The notes under the pieces: model-generated
What the model was told of the DNA's origin: nothing
The model's database searches: none
Seen by the model: only the letters and a program-made list of their open reading frames with translations
Position numbers and translations under genes: made by a program
Shown: positions 16,958 through 24,139 of the stretch, in pieces
Position numbering within the stretch: position 1 is the first letter of the stretch
Layout of the letters: the number at the start of each line of letters is the position of its first letter
Assembly: GCF_000746825.1 (NCBI RefSeq)
Contig: NZ_JQIV01000006.1
Location: forward strand, 248,001 to 312,000
Direction of reading: 5' to 3'
DNA length: 64,000 bases
Source of the DNA: Carnobacterium inhibens subsp. inhibens DSM 13024
GTDB lineage: Bacteria; Bacillota; Bacilli; Lactobacillales; Carnobacteriaceae

Positions 16958-17257
16958 TTAGAGTAATTTACGTGAAATAGATTTTATAGACGTAGTTTTG
17001 TAAAATGTAGAAAAATCAGTATTGCTTCCTACTGAAATCCATTCTACTTCATTTATAAGGCTCGCATAGCCTAATTGAGGTGTTTTTGTAGCAACTAAAG
17101 AAGCTTCATTTGTATAGCCAGCATCAAATGAAGTAGAAAAAATTTTTTCAAGTTTAAATTCTTTATCGGGCTGTTCAATATTAATATAGCCATTTATAAT
17201 TGAAGAGTCACATAATTCAAGCTTCTCTCCATCAAGAAATGTAATAATTAACTTCAC
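16958..17257 (-). CDS. Hypothetical protein, 99 residues
   Basis: I do not recognise this protein. It is soluble-looking, with no membrane segment or signal peptide, and starts with a beta-rich MKLIITFLDGEKLELCD. The gene is well formed: GTG 17257 has a perfect AAGGAGGTG upstream, a good promoter (17278-17306) and its own terminator (16852-16898). It is the only minus-strand gene between der and ypiB and has no neighbour to suggest a role. The protein at 23527 also opens with a TFxNGE-type strand (LKMTFKNGETW), so the two may share a fold, but the similarity is too short to claim homology. Confidence 0.75.
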   Translation of the reverse strand: MKLIITFLDGEKLELCDSSIINGYINIEQPDKEFKLEKIFSTSFDAGYTNEASLVATKTPQLGYASLINEVEWISVGSNTDFSTFYKTTSIKSISRKLL

Positions 17258-17277
17258 AACAGCACCTCCTTTTTAGT

Positions 17278-17306
17278 ATTATCTCATAATGTGACAGAAA
17301 TGTGAA
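17278..17306 (-). promoter_or_regulatory. Promoter of the minus-strand orphan gene
   Basis: On the minus strand: TTCACA (plus 17301-17306), 17-nt spacer, GATAAT (plus 17278-17283). Confidence 0.65.
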
Positions 17307-17449
17307 CTCATAGGGTACAAGAAAATAGTATTAATAGTTGAAGAGCGTATACAAAAATAGAACTACTTTGTGGTAAAAAAATGACAGTTAACTATTTATT
17401 ATTTATCGAAGAGTAGCTGTGTATAAAGTTGAAATAATTATTTGTTAGG

Positions 17450-17532
17450 TATAATCGGCATTATTTAGTTGTCTTGTTCTGTACTTTAAACAATATACTT
17501 TAAGGTTTAAACAGCTTAATTTATGGTAAAAT
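17450..17532 (+). promoter_or_regulatory. Candidate promoters of ypiA
   Basis: In the 315-nt gap between the orphan gene and ypiA, two -10 boxes stand out: TATAAT (17450-17455, with TTGAAA 15 nt upstream) and an extended -10 TGG-TAAAAT (17524-17532), which is the closer one to the start. The rest of the gap shows nothing clear. Confidence 0.5.
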
Positions 17533-17572
17533 AAAGTATAAAGAAGATTGTAAAATGAAAGAGGTTTTAGAC

Positions 17573-18838
17573 ATGTCATATGGACAAAAGATGATTGATA
17601 CACTTCAAAAAAATGAGTTAGAAGAAGCGATGAATTATTTTGAACAAGCTTTAAAACAAGATACAGATGAAGAACTTTATTTATTGGCAGATTCTCTTTA
17701 TCAATTAGGATTTTTAAAAGAAACCGAAAAAATCAGTTTACAGCTGCTTGAACGTTATCCCGAAGATGATGAATTAAAAGTAAACTTAGCTGAAATTGCG
17801 ATTGAATCAAACGAATTAGAAGCAGCGATGGATTGGTTATTAGAAATTACAGAAGCAAGTGTTGTTTATCCTCAATCTTTGCTTGTTTTGGCAGATCTTT
17901 ATCAAGTCCAAGGACTTTACGAAGTAAGTGAACAAAAGCTGCTTAAAGCGAAAGAAATCGTGCCTGATGAGCCTGTTATCGACTTTGCTCTAGCAGAACT
18001 GCATTTTTCAATGGGGAAATATGCTCAAGCCATTCATGGTTACGAAGAATTAATGGTTCAAGGACTTACAGAATTTTCTGGTATAAATCTTGCTTCTAGA
18101 TGTGGCAGTTCTTATAGCGCTTTAGGTGATTTAGAACAAGCCATCTTGTATTTAGAACAAAGTTTGGAAGAAAAAGAAAATGTCGATACCTTGTTTCAAC
18201 TTGGTTTTTCATATCTTCAAGACAAGCAATACCGTCGTTCAATTGAAACATTGAATCAGTTAAAAGAATTAGATCCAAATTACACGACTTTGTATCCTTA
18301 TTTAGCTAAAGGTCATGAAGAAGAAAATGAGCTTGATAAAGCCTTAGAAACGATTAAAGAAGGTCTAAGAGTGGATCAATACAATTATGAACTATTTTAT
18401 TATGGGGCAGGTATTGCCATTAAGCTGGAAGATGAAACTCTTGCCGAAGATTATTATTTACAAGCTATTCAACTTGTTCCTGAAAACGCCAGTGTCCAAT
18501 TATCTTATACAAATCTACTGTTGCAGCAAAATCGATACGACGAAACCATTGAATTAATTCAAAAAATACTCGTTCAAAATGAAGTTGACCCTCAATTTTA
18601 TTGGAACTTAGCATTAGCAAATGAAGGAATAGAAGAATACAGCGCAGCAAGTACAGCTTATCAAAAAGCATATCCAGCTTTTCGTCAAAATAAAGATTTC
18701 TTAAAATCCTATATCTATTTCCTTCGCGAAGAAGGAGAACGGACGATCATAAAAGATGTATTAAATGATTACTTAATTCTTGATGCAGCTGATGCAGAAA
18801 TGTTAGAAATACTAGATGAAATAAATAGCAACTATTAA
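17573..18838 (+). CDS. ypiA: TPR-repeat protein (YpiA-like)
   Basis: A 421-residue soluble protein made of tetratricopeptide repeats across nearly its whole length; repeat consensus positions (for example LFQLGFSYLQDKQYRRSIETLNQLKELDP and FYYGAGIAIKLEDETLAEDYYLQAIQLVPE) recur about every 34 residues. TPR arrays bind partner proteins; no enzyme motif is present. ATG 17573 follows AAAGAGG with about ten bases; ATG 17555 is upstream of that SD. It is followed by ypiB, the same order as in Bacillus upstream of the ypjC-dapB-cca region. Precise function unknown. Confidence 0.88.
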   Translation: MSYGQKMIDTLQKNELEEAMNYFEQALKQDTDEELYLLADSLYQLGFLKETEKISLQLLERYPEDDELKVNLAEIAIESNELEAAMDWLLEITEASVVYPQSLLVLADLYQVQGLYEVSEQKLLKAKEIVPDEPVIDFALAELHFSMGKYAQAIHGYEELMVQGLTEFSGINLASRCGSSYSALGDLEQAILYLEQSLEEKENVDTLFQLGFSYLQDKQYRRSIETLNQLKELDPNYTTLYPYLAKGHEEENELDKALETIKEGLRVDQYNYELFYYGAGIAIKLEDETLAEDYYLQAIQLVPENASVQLSYTNLLLQQNRYDETIELIQKILVQNEVDPQFYWNLALANEGIEEYSAASTAYQKAYPAFRQNKDFLKSYIYFLREEGERTIIKDVLNDYLILDAADAEMLEILDEINSNY

Positions 18839-18885
18839 AAGATTAAGTTATAATGAGAAAAAGGGTAAGACAAGGAGGTTTTCAT

Positions 18886-19461
18886 ATGAACATCCAAATT
18901 TCTGTAGAAGCTAAAAAGGCTTTTTTAGGTTGGTTTTTAGATAGATACCAACTAAAAAGACGTGAATCAATGTGGATTTTAAACTATTTGCTAAATCATG
19001 ATAGTGTACTAAACAAAGTTCATTTTATTGAGGCAGCTGAAAAAACCCCAAGAGGAATGATGATGTCTGCTATGGGAATGGATAGTGAACCTTTTCTTTT
19101 TTATAAAAGTGGCACAGTGTTTAGTGATCCAGAACAAGCCTTTCATGAAGTGAGGTTGAATTGGAAAGAAGAAATGTACATTGAATTAGTATTTTCTGAG
19201 CCTTGGAAATTTTCAGAATACCTTACTGTCTTAGAAGATAACCCTTATTATAAATGGAATGAAACGATCAGCATAAATCTCGTTCGGGAAGTTGAGTTAG
19301 CTCTTGAAACGTTATCGTTAACTGAACGCAAACAGCATACGTTACATCAAATTGATGTGTCATTAGAAGAAGAGGATCGAGAACGATTCATTGAATTGTC
19401 GCAACAATTGAAAGAAATTGAAGATGATCTGAAGAATGAACAAAAAAAGCCAAACCATTAA
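18886..19461 (+). CDS. ypiB: UPF0302 protein YpiB
   Basis: A 191-residue member of the YpiB/UPF0302 family, recognisable from KKAFLGWFLDRYQLKRRESMWILNYL near the start and a charged C-terminal helix. The function of the family is not known; it tracks with ypiA in Firmicutes. ATG 18886 follows AAGGAGG (18872-18878); the longer in-frame ATG at 18853 is rejected. The stop codon lies in the loop of a bidirectional terminator and overlaps by four bases the end of the convergent yitT-family gene. Confidence 0.9.
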   Translation: MNIQISVEAKKAFLGWFLDRYQLKRRESMWILNYLLNHDSVLNKVHFIEAAEKTPRGMMMSAMGMDSEPFLFYKSGTVFSDPEQAFHEVRLNWKEEMYIELVFSEPWKFSEYLTVLEDNPYYKWNETISINLVREVELALETLSLTERKQHTLHQIDVSLEEEDRERFIELSQQLKEIEDDLKNEQKKPNH

Positions 19462-19476
19462 GGTTTGGCTTTTTTT
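19442..19476. terminator. Bidirectional terminator, ypiB and ypjC
   Basis: AAAAAAAGCCAAACC (19442-19456) / GGTTTGGCTTTTTTT (19462-19476). Both stop codons fall in the five-base loop region. Confidence 0.95.
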
Positions 19477-20348
19477 GTGAAGAAAGATTGTTTAGGTTTA
19501 GTGTCAAACGAAAATCCTTCTCCTAAAACTTCATGGACAGTCAGAAGAGAAAGGAAAGCTTTTGGATCAGTTTCATGAATGATTTTTTTAGCCACAACTA
19601 TTTCATGGCTACCTAAAACACAATACAAGACTTTTTTTTCTTCTTTGGAATATGCGCCTTCAGCTTTGAAGAAGGTCACACCTCTTTCCATTTCAGTCAT
19701 AATATTTTCTGCTATAGCTTCATTTTTATCTGAGATGATCAATAGCCCTCTTGCAGCATAAGAACCATCTTGCATGAAGTCCACTATTTTAGAAAAAACA
19801 TAGGAAGCAAGTAACGTATACATCATATGAGGCAGATCAATATATGAAAGAGACAAAGTTAAGATGAATATATCAAATATCAGTAGGGTTTTTCCCATTG
19901 AAATGCCTTTTTTCTTTTCAAAAATGCGGGCTATAATGTCGCTTCCTCCAGTGGTTCCTCCAGAACGATAAATCATACCGCTGCCTATACCGCCGCATAG
20001 GCCTGCTAAAATACCAGCAATAAATAAATCATTTTCCAAGTTGATCACGATAGAAGTTCGTTGCCAAATGTATAAAAAGAATGACAGCATTGCTGTTCCA
20101 TAAATAGTATAAATCAATGAACGATTGCCTAACATTTTCCATCCTATTAGAATAGTTGGAATATTCAATAATAAGGTAGAAAGAGCTGGGTCAATATGAA
20201 ACCAATACCTCAAGAGAAGAGAAATACCTGTCATTCCACCTTCAGCTAATTCGTTTGCAATATTTATGTACACTAGTCCGAATGCATAAAGTGCACAACC
20301 AATTGTTATAATAAGTATATCTTTTACTGCTATTTTTTCGTTTACCAT
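19458..20348 (-). CDS. ypjC: YitT-family membrane protein (YpjC-like, DUF2179)
   Basis: A 296-residue inner-membrane protein: about five hydrophobic helices in the first 190 residues with the glycine-rich motif SGMIYRSGGTTGGSDIIARI typical of the YitT family, then a cytoplasmic DUF2179 domain (about 200-285, GVTFFKAEGAYSKEEKKVLYCVLGSHE). The transported substrate is unknown. ATG 20348 has AGGAGT six bases upstream; GTG 20354 touches the SD and is unlikely. In Bacillus ypjC is in the dapB-cca operon; here it points the other way, diverging from dapB. Confidence 0.88.
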   Translation of the reverse strand: MVNEKIAVKDILIITIGCALYAFGLVYINIANELAEGGMTGISLLLRYWFHIDPALSTLLLNIPTILIGWKMLGNRSLIYTIYGTAMLSFFLYIWQRTSIVINLENDLFIAGILAGLCGGIGSGMIYRSGGTTGGSDIIARIFEKKKGISMGKTLLIFDIFILTLSLSYIDLPHMMYTLLASYVFSKIVDFMQDGSYAARGLLIISDKNEAIAENIMTEMERGVTFFKAEGAYSKEEKKVLYCVLGSHEIVVAKKIIHETDPKAFLSLLTVHEVLGEGFSFDTKPKQSFFTKKAKP

Positions 20349-20558
20349 ACCCACACTCCTGACTTATTTCATCTTATAAAGAATACAATTTTTTTTAAAA
20401 ACAAGCAACAAGTCTTGCAACCTTCTCACTTTTTGGTAGACTTAGAGAGTGAGTGTCTATTTGAGTGGAACGCTTAAAAAACGATTTGACATCACTAATT
20501 AAAATGTCAGATCATCATTTAAATTAGCGGTAAAAGCCGAGCGAGAGGAAAGAAGAGC

Positions 20559-21350
20559 ATGATTAATATAGTAGTTGCAGGTTTTAAAGGGAAAATGGGA
20601 ATGACTGCTACAAAAATGGTAATAGAAAATGAAAAATTTGCATTAGTAGGTGTATATGACCCTCATGCTACCGAAAAAAATTTAAATGAGTTAAATCAAT
20701 TTTCGACTAGAGATGTACGTGTCTTTCAAGATAAAGAAGAATTGGTTAAAGAGGTACAAGCAGATGTATGGATCGACTTCACTATACCAGACGTTGCTTT
20801 AAAAAATACTTGTTTTGCTTTAGAACATAATATTCGTCCAGTTGTGGGCACAACCGGTTTTTCTGAAAGCGATGTTAAAAAAGTGCAACAATTAGCTAAA
20901 GAAAAAAACATTGGTGGATTAATTGCTCCCAACTTTGCTATTGGGGCTGTCTTGATGATGGAATTTGCTGCTAAAGCAGCTAAATATTTTCCGGATGTAG
21001 AAATAACAGAAATGCATCACGATAAGAAATTAGATGCTCCAAGTGGTACGGCAATAAAAACTGCAGAAATGATTTTTGCAGAACGCGGATACCATCAACA
21101 AGGGAATGCAGATGAAAAAGAAACCATTAAAGGTGCACGAGGAGCAGATTACGAAGGCATGAAAATTCATAGTGTTCGTTTACCTGGTTTAATAGCTCAT
21201 CAACAGGTCCAATTTGGCAGTGTAGGCGAAGGTTTGTTGATTCGTCATGATTCATTTGATCGTTCTTCATTTATGACTGGTGTTGCTTTGGGTTGTGAAA
21301 AGGTTATGTTATTGAAAGAGTTAGCCTATGGATTGGAAAATCTTTTATGA
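20559..21350 (+). CDS. dapB: 4-hydroxy-tetrahydrodipicolinate reductase
   Basis: NAD(P)H-dependent reductase of the diaminopimelate/lysine pathway, upstream of LysA. The 263-residue protein has the Rossmann start [11 protein letters not shown] (variant of GxxGxMG), the GTTGFS strand, [11 protein letters not shown], and the catalytic [15 protein letters not shown] segment with the histidine pair and lysine. GAGAGGAAAGAAGAGC precedes ATG 20559. Upstream, TGACAT (20487-20492) and ATGTCA (20504-20509) form a dyad across 11 bases, overlapping a TTGACA; it may be a promoter or operator. The stop overlaps the cca ATG (ATGA). Confidence 0.96.
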   Translation: MINIVVAGFKGKMGMTATKMVIENEKFALVGVYDPHATEKNLNELNQFSTRDVRVFQDKEELVKEVQADVWIDFTIPDVALKNTCFALEHNIRPVVGTTGFSESDVKKVQQLAKEKNIGGLIAPNFAIGAVLMMEFAAKAAKYFPDVEITEMHHDKKLDAPSGTAIKTAEMIFAERGYHQQGNADEKETIKGARGADYEGMKIHSVRLPGLIAHQQVQFGSVGEGLLIRHDSFDRSSFMTGVALGCEKVMLLKELAYGLENLL

Positions 21351-22552
21351 TTCTGTTAGATCACCAATTTAAACAAGCATTACCTATTATTGATAAAATT
21401 GAAGAAGCTGGTTATGAAGCCTATTTTGTAGGCGGTAGTGTTCGAGATACATTATTAAATAAACCCATTAATGATGTAGACATTGCGACTAGTGCAAAAC
21501 CCAATGAAATCAAGAAGATTTTTCAAAAGACCGTTGATATTGGTATAGAACATGGAACCGTAATGGTTCTATGGAAAGACGAAACGTATGAGATTACTAC
21601 ATTTAGAACTGAATCTACTTATCAAGACTTTAGACGACCTGATAACGTTGAATTTGTCCGCTCATTAAAAGAAGATCTAAAACGCCGTGATTTTACGATT
21701 AATGCACTAGCTATGAATCGCAATGGTGAAATTATTGATTACTTTAATGGACAAAAGGATATAGAAAAGAAACTTATCCAAGCGGTTGGTATTCCTGAAG
21801 AACGTTTTTTTGAAGATGCTTTACGTATGATGCGTGGAGTACGTTTTGTCAGTCAACTAAATTTTGATATGGAAACGGAAACGGAACGGGCTATTCAAAA
21901 GCATCATGCTTTGTTAGAAAAAATAGCTGTTGAACGAATTCAAGTTGAGTTTTTAAAGCTTCTTCAAGGAAGTGGACGACAAAAAGGCTTAGAATTGTTT
22001 ATTCAAACAAATCTTTATTCCTATTGTCCAGGATTAAATAAGCATAAAAGTGAGTTGAAAAACTTTGCTCAATTAGATTGTTCTATCGATAATAGTCTGA
22101 TAGCTTGGACCTTACTCCTTCACTTTTTGAAAAAAACAACCGATGAAGCAGAAGCTTTTTTAAGAGGATGGAAATGTTCAAAAAAAGAAATGACTCAAGT
22201 GAAACTAGCTTTATTTGCTTTAAATCATCGCTTGAAAAAGCCTTTTGATCGTCAGGTCTTGTATCAAACGGGCTTGGAAATAGCATTGGATGTTGAAACA
22301 ATGATAGGTTGCTTAGGATTTGCAGTTGATGTTGAGGCTGTAAAAAAGATGTACGAAGAACTGCCAATTTATACTAAAAATGAAATGAAGATTAACGGGA
22401 ATGATTTACAAACAGTGTTGAACCAAAAGCCAGGAAAATGGCTCGGAGAGTTAATGACCGAAATAGAGTCAGCTATTTTAAAGAATGAAGTTTCTAATGA
22501 AAGCCAAGAATTATTAAAATGGGTTACTAATAGATATAAGCTAGAAGACTAA
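21347..22552 (+). CDS. cca: CCA tRNA nucleotidyltransferase
   Basis: Adds or repairs the 3' CCA end of tRNA without a template. The 401-residue class II enzyme has the nucleotidyltransferase head [12 protein letters not shown] and the metal-binding DVDIATSA, the [14 protein letters not shown] flap, and the [19 protein letters not shown] neck domain. It overlaps dapB by four bases and is translationally coupled. A long stem-loop at 22575-22616 ends the operon. The dapB-cca neighbourhood matches Bacillus, although mgsA and the bacillithiol genes found there are absent. Confidence 0.96.
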   Translation: MILLDHQFKQALPIIDKIEEAGYEAYFVGGSVRDTLLNKPINDVDIATSAKPNEIKKIFQKTVDIGIEHGTVMVLWKDETYEITTFRTESTYQDFRRPDNVEFVRSLKEDLKRRDFTINALAMNRNGEIIDYFNGQKDIEKKLIQAVGIPEERFFEDALRMMRGVRFVSQLNFDMETETERAIQKHHALLEKIAVERIQVEFLKLLQGSGRQKGLELFIQTNLYSYCPGLNKHKSELKNFAQLDCSIDNSLIAWTLLLHFLKKTTDEAEAFLRGWKCSKKEMTQVKLALFALNHRLKKPFDRQVLYQTGLEIALDVETMIGCLGFAVDVEAVKKMYEELPIYTKNEMKINGNDLQTVLNQKPGKWLGELMTEIESAILKNEVSNESQELLKWVTNRYKLED

Positions 22553-22574
22553 CTTTATAATCAGTTTTCAGTTT

Positions 22575-22616
22575 AAATAAGTAGAATTCGTTTAAAAATT
22601 AATTCTACTTATTTTT
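22575..22616 (+). terminator. Terminator of dapB-cca
   Basis: AAATAAGTAGAATT (22575-22588) / AATTCTACTTATTT (22601-22614), perfect 14 bp, then T. Confidence 0.9.
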
Positions 22617-22649
22617 ATTCGTTTTTTTTACAAATAGTAAGAAAAAAGG

Positions 22650-22678
22650 TTTACGCACTAAAAATAAGTTGCTATACT
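22650..22678 (+). promoter_or_regulatory. Promoter of the nitroreductase gene
   Basis: TTTACG (22650-22655), 17 nt, TATACT (22673-22678), 36 nt before the ATG. Confidence 0.8.
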
Positions 22679-22714
22679 AAGAAAGTAAGTTAATTAAAGG
22701 AGGAATTTTAAATT

Positions 22715-23317
22715 ATGGAAAACCAATTCACAAAATTACTAGAAGAACGTCGTTCAATTTATTCTTTAGGAAAAAATGTTTCTTTATCTGAAGATAAAAT
22801 TGTTGGATTAGTTGCAAAAGCAATTAAAGAAAGTCCATCTTCATTCAATTCACAAACTTCACGTGCAGTAGTATTATTTGGATCTGCTCACAACAAACTT
22901 TGGGACATTACTGAAGAAGCTTTAATTAAAGCTATTCCAGAAGGACAAGATGTTGCTCCAACTAAAGCAAAATTAAACAGCTTCCGTGCAGCATTCGGAA
23001 CAATTTTATTCTTTGAAGATACAAGTATTGTAAGAGCGTTACAAGAACAATTCGCATTATACGCAGATAACTTCCCAATCTGGTCTGAACAATCTACTGG
23101 GATTGCACAACACTCTGTATGGACAGCATTAGCTGTTGAAAATATTGGCGGAAGTTTACAACATTACAACCCGTTAATTGATGACGCTGTTCAAAAAGAA
23201 TGGAATCTTTCTGCAGACTGGAAATTAACTGGTCAAATGCCGATCGGTTCAATTGAAGCTCCAGCTGGTGAAAAAGAATACATGGATGATTCTGAAAGAG
23301 TTCTTGTATTTAACTAA
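22715..23317 (+). CDS. Nitroreductase-family protein (Frm2/Hbn1-like)
   Basis: A 200-residue flavin-dependent oxidoreductase of the nitroreductase superfamily, in the Frm2-like branch: ERRSIYSLGKNVSLSED at the start, then KESPSSFNSQTSRAVVLFG, which is the FMN-binding serine-rich loop, and AFGTILFFEDTSIV. It lacks the long C-terminal extension of NfsA types. Physiological substrate unknown; enzymes of this branch reduce nitroaromatic compounds and are linked to redox or lipid stress in yeast. It stands alone with a strong promoter and terminator and optimal codons, suggesting high expression. AAAGGAGG precedes the ATG. Confidence 0.88.
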   Translation: MENQFTKLLEERRSIYSLGKNVSLSEDKIVGLVAKAIKESPSSFNSQTSRAVVLFGSAHNKLWDITEEALIKAIPEGQDVAPTKAKLNSFRAAFGTILFFEDTSIVRALQEQFALYADNFPIWSEQSTGIAQHSVWTALAVENIGGSLQHYNPLIDDAVQKEWNLSADWKLTGQMPIGSIEAPAGEKEYMDDSERVLVFN

Positions 23318-23354
23318 TCATTAATGAGTTAAAACGAGTGGTCTATCAAGAAAT

Positions 23355-23398
23355 AAAAAAAGGAATAGGAATTTGGTGAACTTCCTATTCCTTTTTTT
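23355..23398 (+). terminator. Terminator of the nitroreductase gene
   Basis: AAAAAAAGGAATAGGAA pairs with TTCCTATTCCTTTTTTT across about ten bases. Confidence 0.95.
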
Positions 23399-23440
23399 GT
23401 TTCGTCTTGTTAAAAAAATCACAATTAACAATCTTTTTTA

Positions 23441-23468
23441 TTTACATCTATTTATTTTATGGTAAAAT
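23441..23468 (+). promoter_or_regulatory. Promoter of the gene at 23527
   Basis: TTTACA (23441-23446), 16 nt, extended -10 TGG-TAAAAT (23460-23468). Confidence 0.75.
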
Positions 23469-23526
23469 GAAACTAGTAAAAGAATCACAAACTTTTTAAA
23501 TAGTAAAAGAAAAGGGAGCGAAAATA

Positions 23527-24003
23527 ATGAAAAAAGAAGTTAAAGCATTAAAAATGACGTTTAAAAATGGAGAAACTTGGACAATCGATAAAGAATTTAT
23601 TGGAGATTTATGGATTAAACACATTTCAAAAAGCTTTGGACGCATTGGTGATAGCGAACTTCAAGAAATTTTCCCGTGTGAATCTTTAAAAATCGAAATT
23701 TTTCCAGAGGCTGATGAAGTGAATTCAAGCGACATTAATCTTGGCGGTTTAGAAATGGGTATGTTTGATCGTGCAGTGAAAGATCCAGATATTGAAAAAA
23801 TGGATATCCTGTATAAAGATAGTGAAAATTCGGATTCTGTAGACATTATTGCTAAAGAGACTGTTTATTTCCCTTATGAAGCAATTGATTCTGACCGAAT
23901 TGACAATGCTTATCAAAGTTCATTTGTTTCTCAAGATAATGTGTTGTACATTGTCATTGATAAAGAAAAAACAGTAAAAGATATCTATAAAGATAAATTC
24001 TAA
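23527..24003 (+). CDS. Hypothetical protein, 158 residues
   Basis: I do not recognise this protein. It is acidic and soluble-looking, has no membrane helix or signal, and is probably mixed alpha/beta. It starts with a strand-like EVKALKMTFKNGETWTIDKEFI and ends with VLYIVIDKEKTVKDIYKDKF. The gene is genuine: AAAAGGGAGCG precedes ATG 23527, a promoter lies at 23441-23468 and a strong terminator at 24028-24070, so it is a single-gene unit. The opening strand recalls that of the orphan protein at 16958. Its neighbours (nitroreductase and dinG) have their own signals and do not hint at a role. Confidence 0.8.
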   Translation: MKKEVKALKMTFKNGETWTIDKEFIGDLWIKHISKSFGRIGDSELQEIFPCESLKIEIFPEADEVNSSDINLGGLEMGMFDRAVKDPDIEKMDILYKDSENSDSVDIIAKETVYFPYEAIDSDRIDNAYQSSFVSQDNVLYIVIDKEKTVKDIYKDKF

Positions 24004-24027
24004 AATAACTAATTGGTATTTAAATGA

Positions 24028-24070
24028 CTCAAGAAAAAATGGGATTTAGCTATTTTTTCTTGAGCTTTTT
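24028..24070 (+). terminator. Terminator of the gene at 23527
   Basis: CTCAAGAAAAAAT (24028-24040) pairs with ATTTTTTCTTGAG (24052-24064), followed by T. Confidence 0.95.
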
Positions 24071-24139
24071 TTGTTTTTTTTTAAGCTTCATAGTATGATG
24101 GTAAAGAAAATACTATGTCTAAAGAATTAGGTGAATAGA

